DNA of 64,000 nucleotides from Polytrichum commune (lineage: Eukaryota; Streptophyta; Polytrichopsida; Polytrichales; Polytrichaceae): assembly GCA_950295325.1 (NCBI GenBank), contig OX485805.1, forward strand, positions 41,502,758 through 41,566,757. The letters run 5' to 3'. The position numbers and the translations under genes were made by a program. The notes below the pieces were generated by a model. That model was not told where the DNA came from, made no database searches, and worked only from the letters and a program-made list of their open reading frames with translations. Of the stretch, positions 61,024-64,000 are shown piece by piece (positions within the stretch are counted from its first letter, which is position 1; each line of letters begins with the position of its first letter).

Positions 61024-63783
61024 CAGTCTAACCTTGATAATGTCACCCTTGTTAATAGAACACCTTGATATTGTCACCTAAAAGTTTGAAACCGATTTTC
61101 ATAGTATAAAACTCCCTCGTTATTATCCCTATCACCCTTGATAATGTTACTATTTTTTTCAAAATCCATAGTGTAAATGTGATAATATCAAGTATGGATG
61201 GATTGTATGGGTGGGCATGGGTTCGATATTATTGTTCATGGGTGAGCATGGACTAAAGCAAAGCATATTGGAAGGGGTCATTGAATGAGCTCTCATTCAA
61301 TGCTTTCGGCATAGTGGGATGTTGTGTGTAATTTTGATTTTGGTACGTGTTTGGGAGTCCAAATGCTCAATTCTACACACTTGCAGTTGTCTGTAAGTTG
61401 AGGCCAAAGGTGGAAGTTCACAAACACACACATACACTTCCTGCTGATTTTTCGACTCACAACACCTTGGTGGTGGTGATGGGTATCTTCCCCTTATAGC
61501 TTGCATTCCACAACTTTGAATGTTTTGTTCTAAGTTCTGTCCTTGCTCTTGCTTGTATATATGTTGATATCAGTAATTTTCCTGAAGTCTTGAATCCATA
61601 TATTTCTTTGCTCATTTGGAATCGTGGGACCATTGGTCATAATTCTCCGCAAATCTGTTGTGATCACCACATTAGAGCACACGGTGAATTGAGTGCCTAG
61701 ACAACCAGCAATCGAACCTTGGCATCTACCAGAAGAATTATTTAGCAATTCACCTTCAAATTTTGAAACAAATCCTGGGATTTTTGAGTGCTCATTTGGG
61801 GGAATGGTTTGGCAAAAATAGGTACTTCCAATGGCAAGTAAATCCATGGGCAAACGAGTGGATTTATCAACCTCTGATAAGAGGAAAATTTGTGAAGTCC
61901 ACAAAGCTCATCCAGGTTTGAAACATGAAGACCTTGCACAATATATGGTGGATCAACATAAATTCAAGCTTGTGGATTGGACCACTATTTCCAAGGTTCT
62001 TCGTTCAAAAGAGAAGTGGATGAACGTGGATACATGTGTGCGTGAAGGCAATGTACGACGTGCTCGAGTTGGAAATGGCCTCAGCTTGGAAAAGCTTTGG
62101 TTTTATGGTTTGGACAGGTCAGAGCACGGAGGGGAGTATTAACTGATGATGTCATTATGCAAAAGGCTAAGGAATTGAGGGATTCATTTGGCATATTTGA
62201 TACCGAGTTCAAGCTTTCTCATGGGTGGTTGCAAAATTTCAAAACTCGACATGGAATGAAGTGTTATTATCTACATGAAGAAAGTGGAGATGTAGATGGA
62301 GTTGGAGTTGCATTGGCCATGGCAAAGATCCCATTCATATTGAAGAAATATGATCCAGAATACATCTTCAATTTTGACGAGACAAGTTTGTATTATAGAG
62401 CCTCTCCTTGCAAGACTTTGAATATTGGGAAGGCGAAAGGAAAAAGAAACAGAAGGATCGTGTGACATTGGGGCTTTGCACTAATATCTCAGGGAAGGAG
62501 CAATTGAAGCTTGTTTTCATTCACAAATCAACGCATCCCATATGCTTTCCTCGGAGTTTTGATCCAAATAGTACAATACACTATTATTCTAACAATTCAG
62601 CCTAGATGAATGGTGATGTTTTTACACATTGGGTGAAGAGTGAGAACCGAAGAATGGCATTGAAAGACAGAAAGATTTGCATTTTTATGGATAATGCAGG
62701 AAGCTATGATATTCATGGTGAGGTCAAGAAAGTTATAGATTGGTTTAATGCTTTTGTACTCTCCCATATCACTATCTTGTTCCTTCCACCAGATGTGACT
62801 TCAATTGTTCAGCCTTTGGATCAAGGAGTGATTGCAACATTCAAAATGTGCTATAAGCGCAAGCTTGTTGCCTGGACTTTGCAACAAATTGATAACAACT
62901 CAAATGAAGATTTGGGGAAATTGAATGTTGATCTATTTCAAGCTATGCTATGGTGTATGGCGGCATGGCATGAACTAGATGATCAAACCATTATAAATTG
63001 TTGGAGAAAGTCCGCCATATTGCCTATAGAGTGGAATGTAGATATCAACAATTTTGATGAACGTATGAAGTCCAAAATGGAGGAAGCAGCTTTGGAATTG
63101 GGCAATCTCATTGCCGCATTGAATTTGGCTTTGGATGTCGAAGGCAAGCCTGTAGAAAAGCTTTGTCCTTTGGAGTACATAAACATGGAAGGTGAAGATG
63201 ATTTTGAGGTGGAATATTCTATTGAGGAGCTTGTGCAATTAGTGCAAGATGGCGAACAAGTTCTTGATTCCATGGAAGTAGACCCATTGATTGTTGATAG
63301 TAGTGATGATGAGTCTAAAGTAGTGAAGCTAAGCGATGCACAAAAATATGCTAAAGATGTTTTGAATTTTATGGCTAGCCAAGGTTCTCAGATTTTCAAC
63401 ACTCTAGAGTTGTTAGGAATGGAAAAAATCCATGACAAACTCATTAGAATTGGTGTTGCACATTTAACATCAACAAAACAATGTGACATTAGAAGTTTCT
63501 TTGTCTCTAGTGAGAGGTCTTTACCTGATCTCAATGACACATTATGATGTGCTATTGTTGTTATTCACAATTTTGAATTAGATTTTACATTCAAAAACAT
63601 TGAAGTCTCAAATTTGTTATTTTCTTTTTACATTGTAATTTTATTTTGATTTTCTACCTATTTTTTTGATAATATCACATTATGCACAAATCTTCAAAAT
63701 GTGACATTATCAAAAATGTCACACCTTATTTATATCACTCTTTTTGGTGAAACGGATGGTGTGACATTATCAAGGTTAGACTG
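61024..63783 (+). mobile_element. Full-length Tigger/pogo (Tc1-mariner superfamily) element
   Basis: A perfect 23-bp terminal inverted repeat starts CAGTCTAACCTTGATAATGT. TA flanks both ends (61022-61023 and 63784-63785). Further copies of TGACATTATCAA-type motifs lie just inside each end (for example 61125-61140 and 63697-63721). The transposase gene is present but broken, so this copy depends on another source. Confidence 0.93.
61831..63547 (+). pseudogene. Tigger/pogo transposase with two frameshifts and one stop
   Basis: ATG 61831 opens the CENP-B/Tc5-type HTH region (TSDKRKICEVHKAHPGLKHE). The frame shifts near 62100-62140, and the second frame (to 62465) carries the second HTH and FNFDETSLYY, the first catalytic Asp. 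A second shift near 62450 leads to KDRVTLGLCTNISGKE, then TAG at 62603-62605 just before MNGDVFTHWV (62606). The last frame carries FMDNAGSY (second Asp) and FLPPDVTSIVQPLDQGVI (third Asp), then an acidic tail ending in RSFF. All three catalytic positions survive. TAG sits where relatives usually have Trp. The transposase cuts and pastes at TA sites; this copy cannot make it in one piece. Confidence 0.9.
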
Positions 63784-64000
63784 TACATACCACTCTCCAC
63801 TGTTCAGGCAAGTTCGGTTAGTATATTCTAACAAGGCAGAGGCGGCTGGCCTTGACAGCCTGAGGAGTGAATCCATGTAACGTCACGAATAGTGACGTGA
63901 AGTATGTTAAGGGCCGCTTCACACTGTGGCAGAAGGTCGAGAGGCTGTCAATTTCCACCAATTAGACTGCAAGAAACCAAGAATTTGGCCCCTCGACCCT

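Overview
The window looks like nuclear DNA of a land plant. The evidence is GT-AG split genes with plant-type domain layouts (a membrane-anchored MYND/USP ubiquitin protease of the UBP15-19 type, a PET100-type complex IV assembly factor, and an LRR-Roc-COR protein of the TORNADO1/ROCO type), a short TTTAGGG-type telomeric motif, and dense transposon debris (hAT, Tigger/pogo, MITEs, a SINE). ROCO families are expanded in non-seed plants, so a moss, lycophyte or fern is plausible. That is inference; the sequence alone does not fix the species.

Layout. At 1-6.2 kb lies a foldback-type element: two 394-bp inverted arms (321-714 and 4777-5170) enclose arrays of a 22-bp palindrome with a regular 34/72-bp period. 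At 6.2-6.6 kb is a frameshifted relic resembling an FCP1-like HAD phosphatase. At 7.7-9.2 kb is repeat R2, carrying a 319-bp hAT-like MITE. From 10.4 to 15.7 kb on the minus strand is a ROCO gene with intact splice sites but three in-frame stops, so probably a pseudogene. From 16.2 to 29.4 kb there are two copies of repeat R1 (one split by an 1884-bp hAT element with an 8-bp target duplication), a 497-bp MITE, a tRNA-like SINE with 20-bp flanking duplications, and the second R2 copy.

The two apparently intact genes are both on the minus strand: PET100 (33638-35567, two exons, 74 aa) and the UBP15-19-like deubiquitinase (41962-49236, 11 exons, 788 aa by my splicing). A MITE with a nested Tigger derivative lies between them. 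Upstream of the deubiquitinase is a short GC-richer stretch with a plus-strand ORF that could be a first exon.

From 51.2 to 53.8 kb is a tandem array of about 0.53-kb units, interrupted by an 831-bp inverted-repeat element. The rest is MITEs and dispersed repeats, a short Tigger derivative (60135-60896), and a full-length but broken Tigger/pogo element (61024-63783) with perfect terminal repeats and a TA target duplication.

The genes show no pathway link: UBP acts in ubiquitin removal, PET100 in cytochrome oxidase assembly, ROCO in GTPase signalling. The nested insertions with visible empty sites are the best-supported story here. The palindrome-array foldback element is the most unusual structure.
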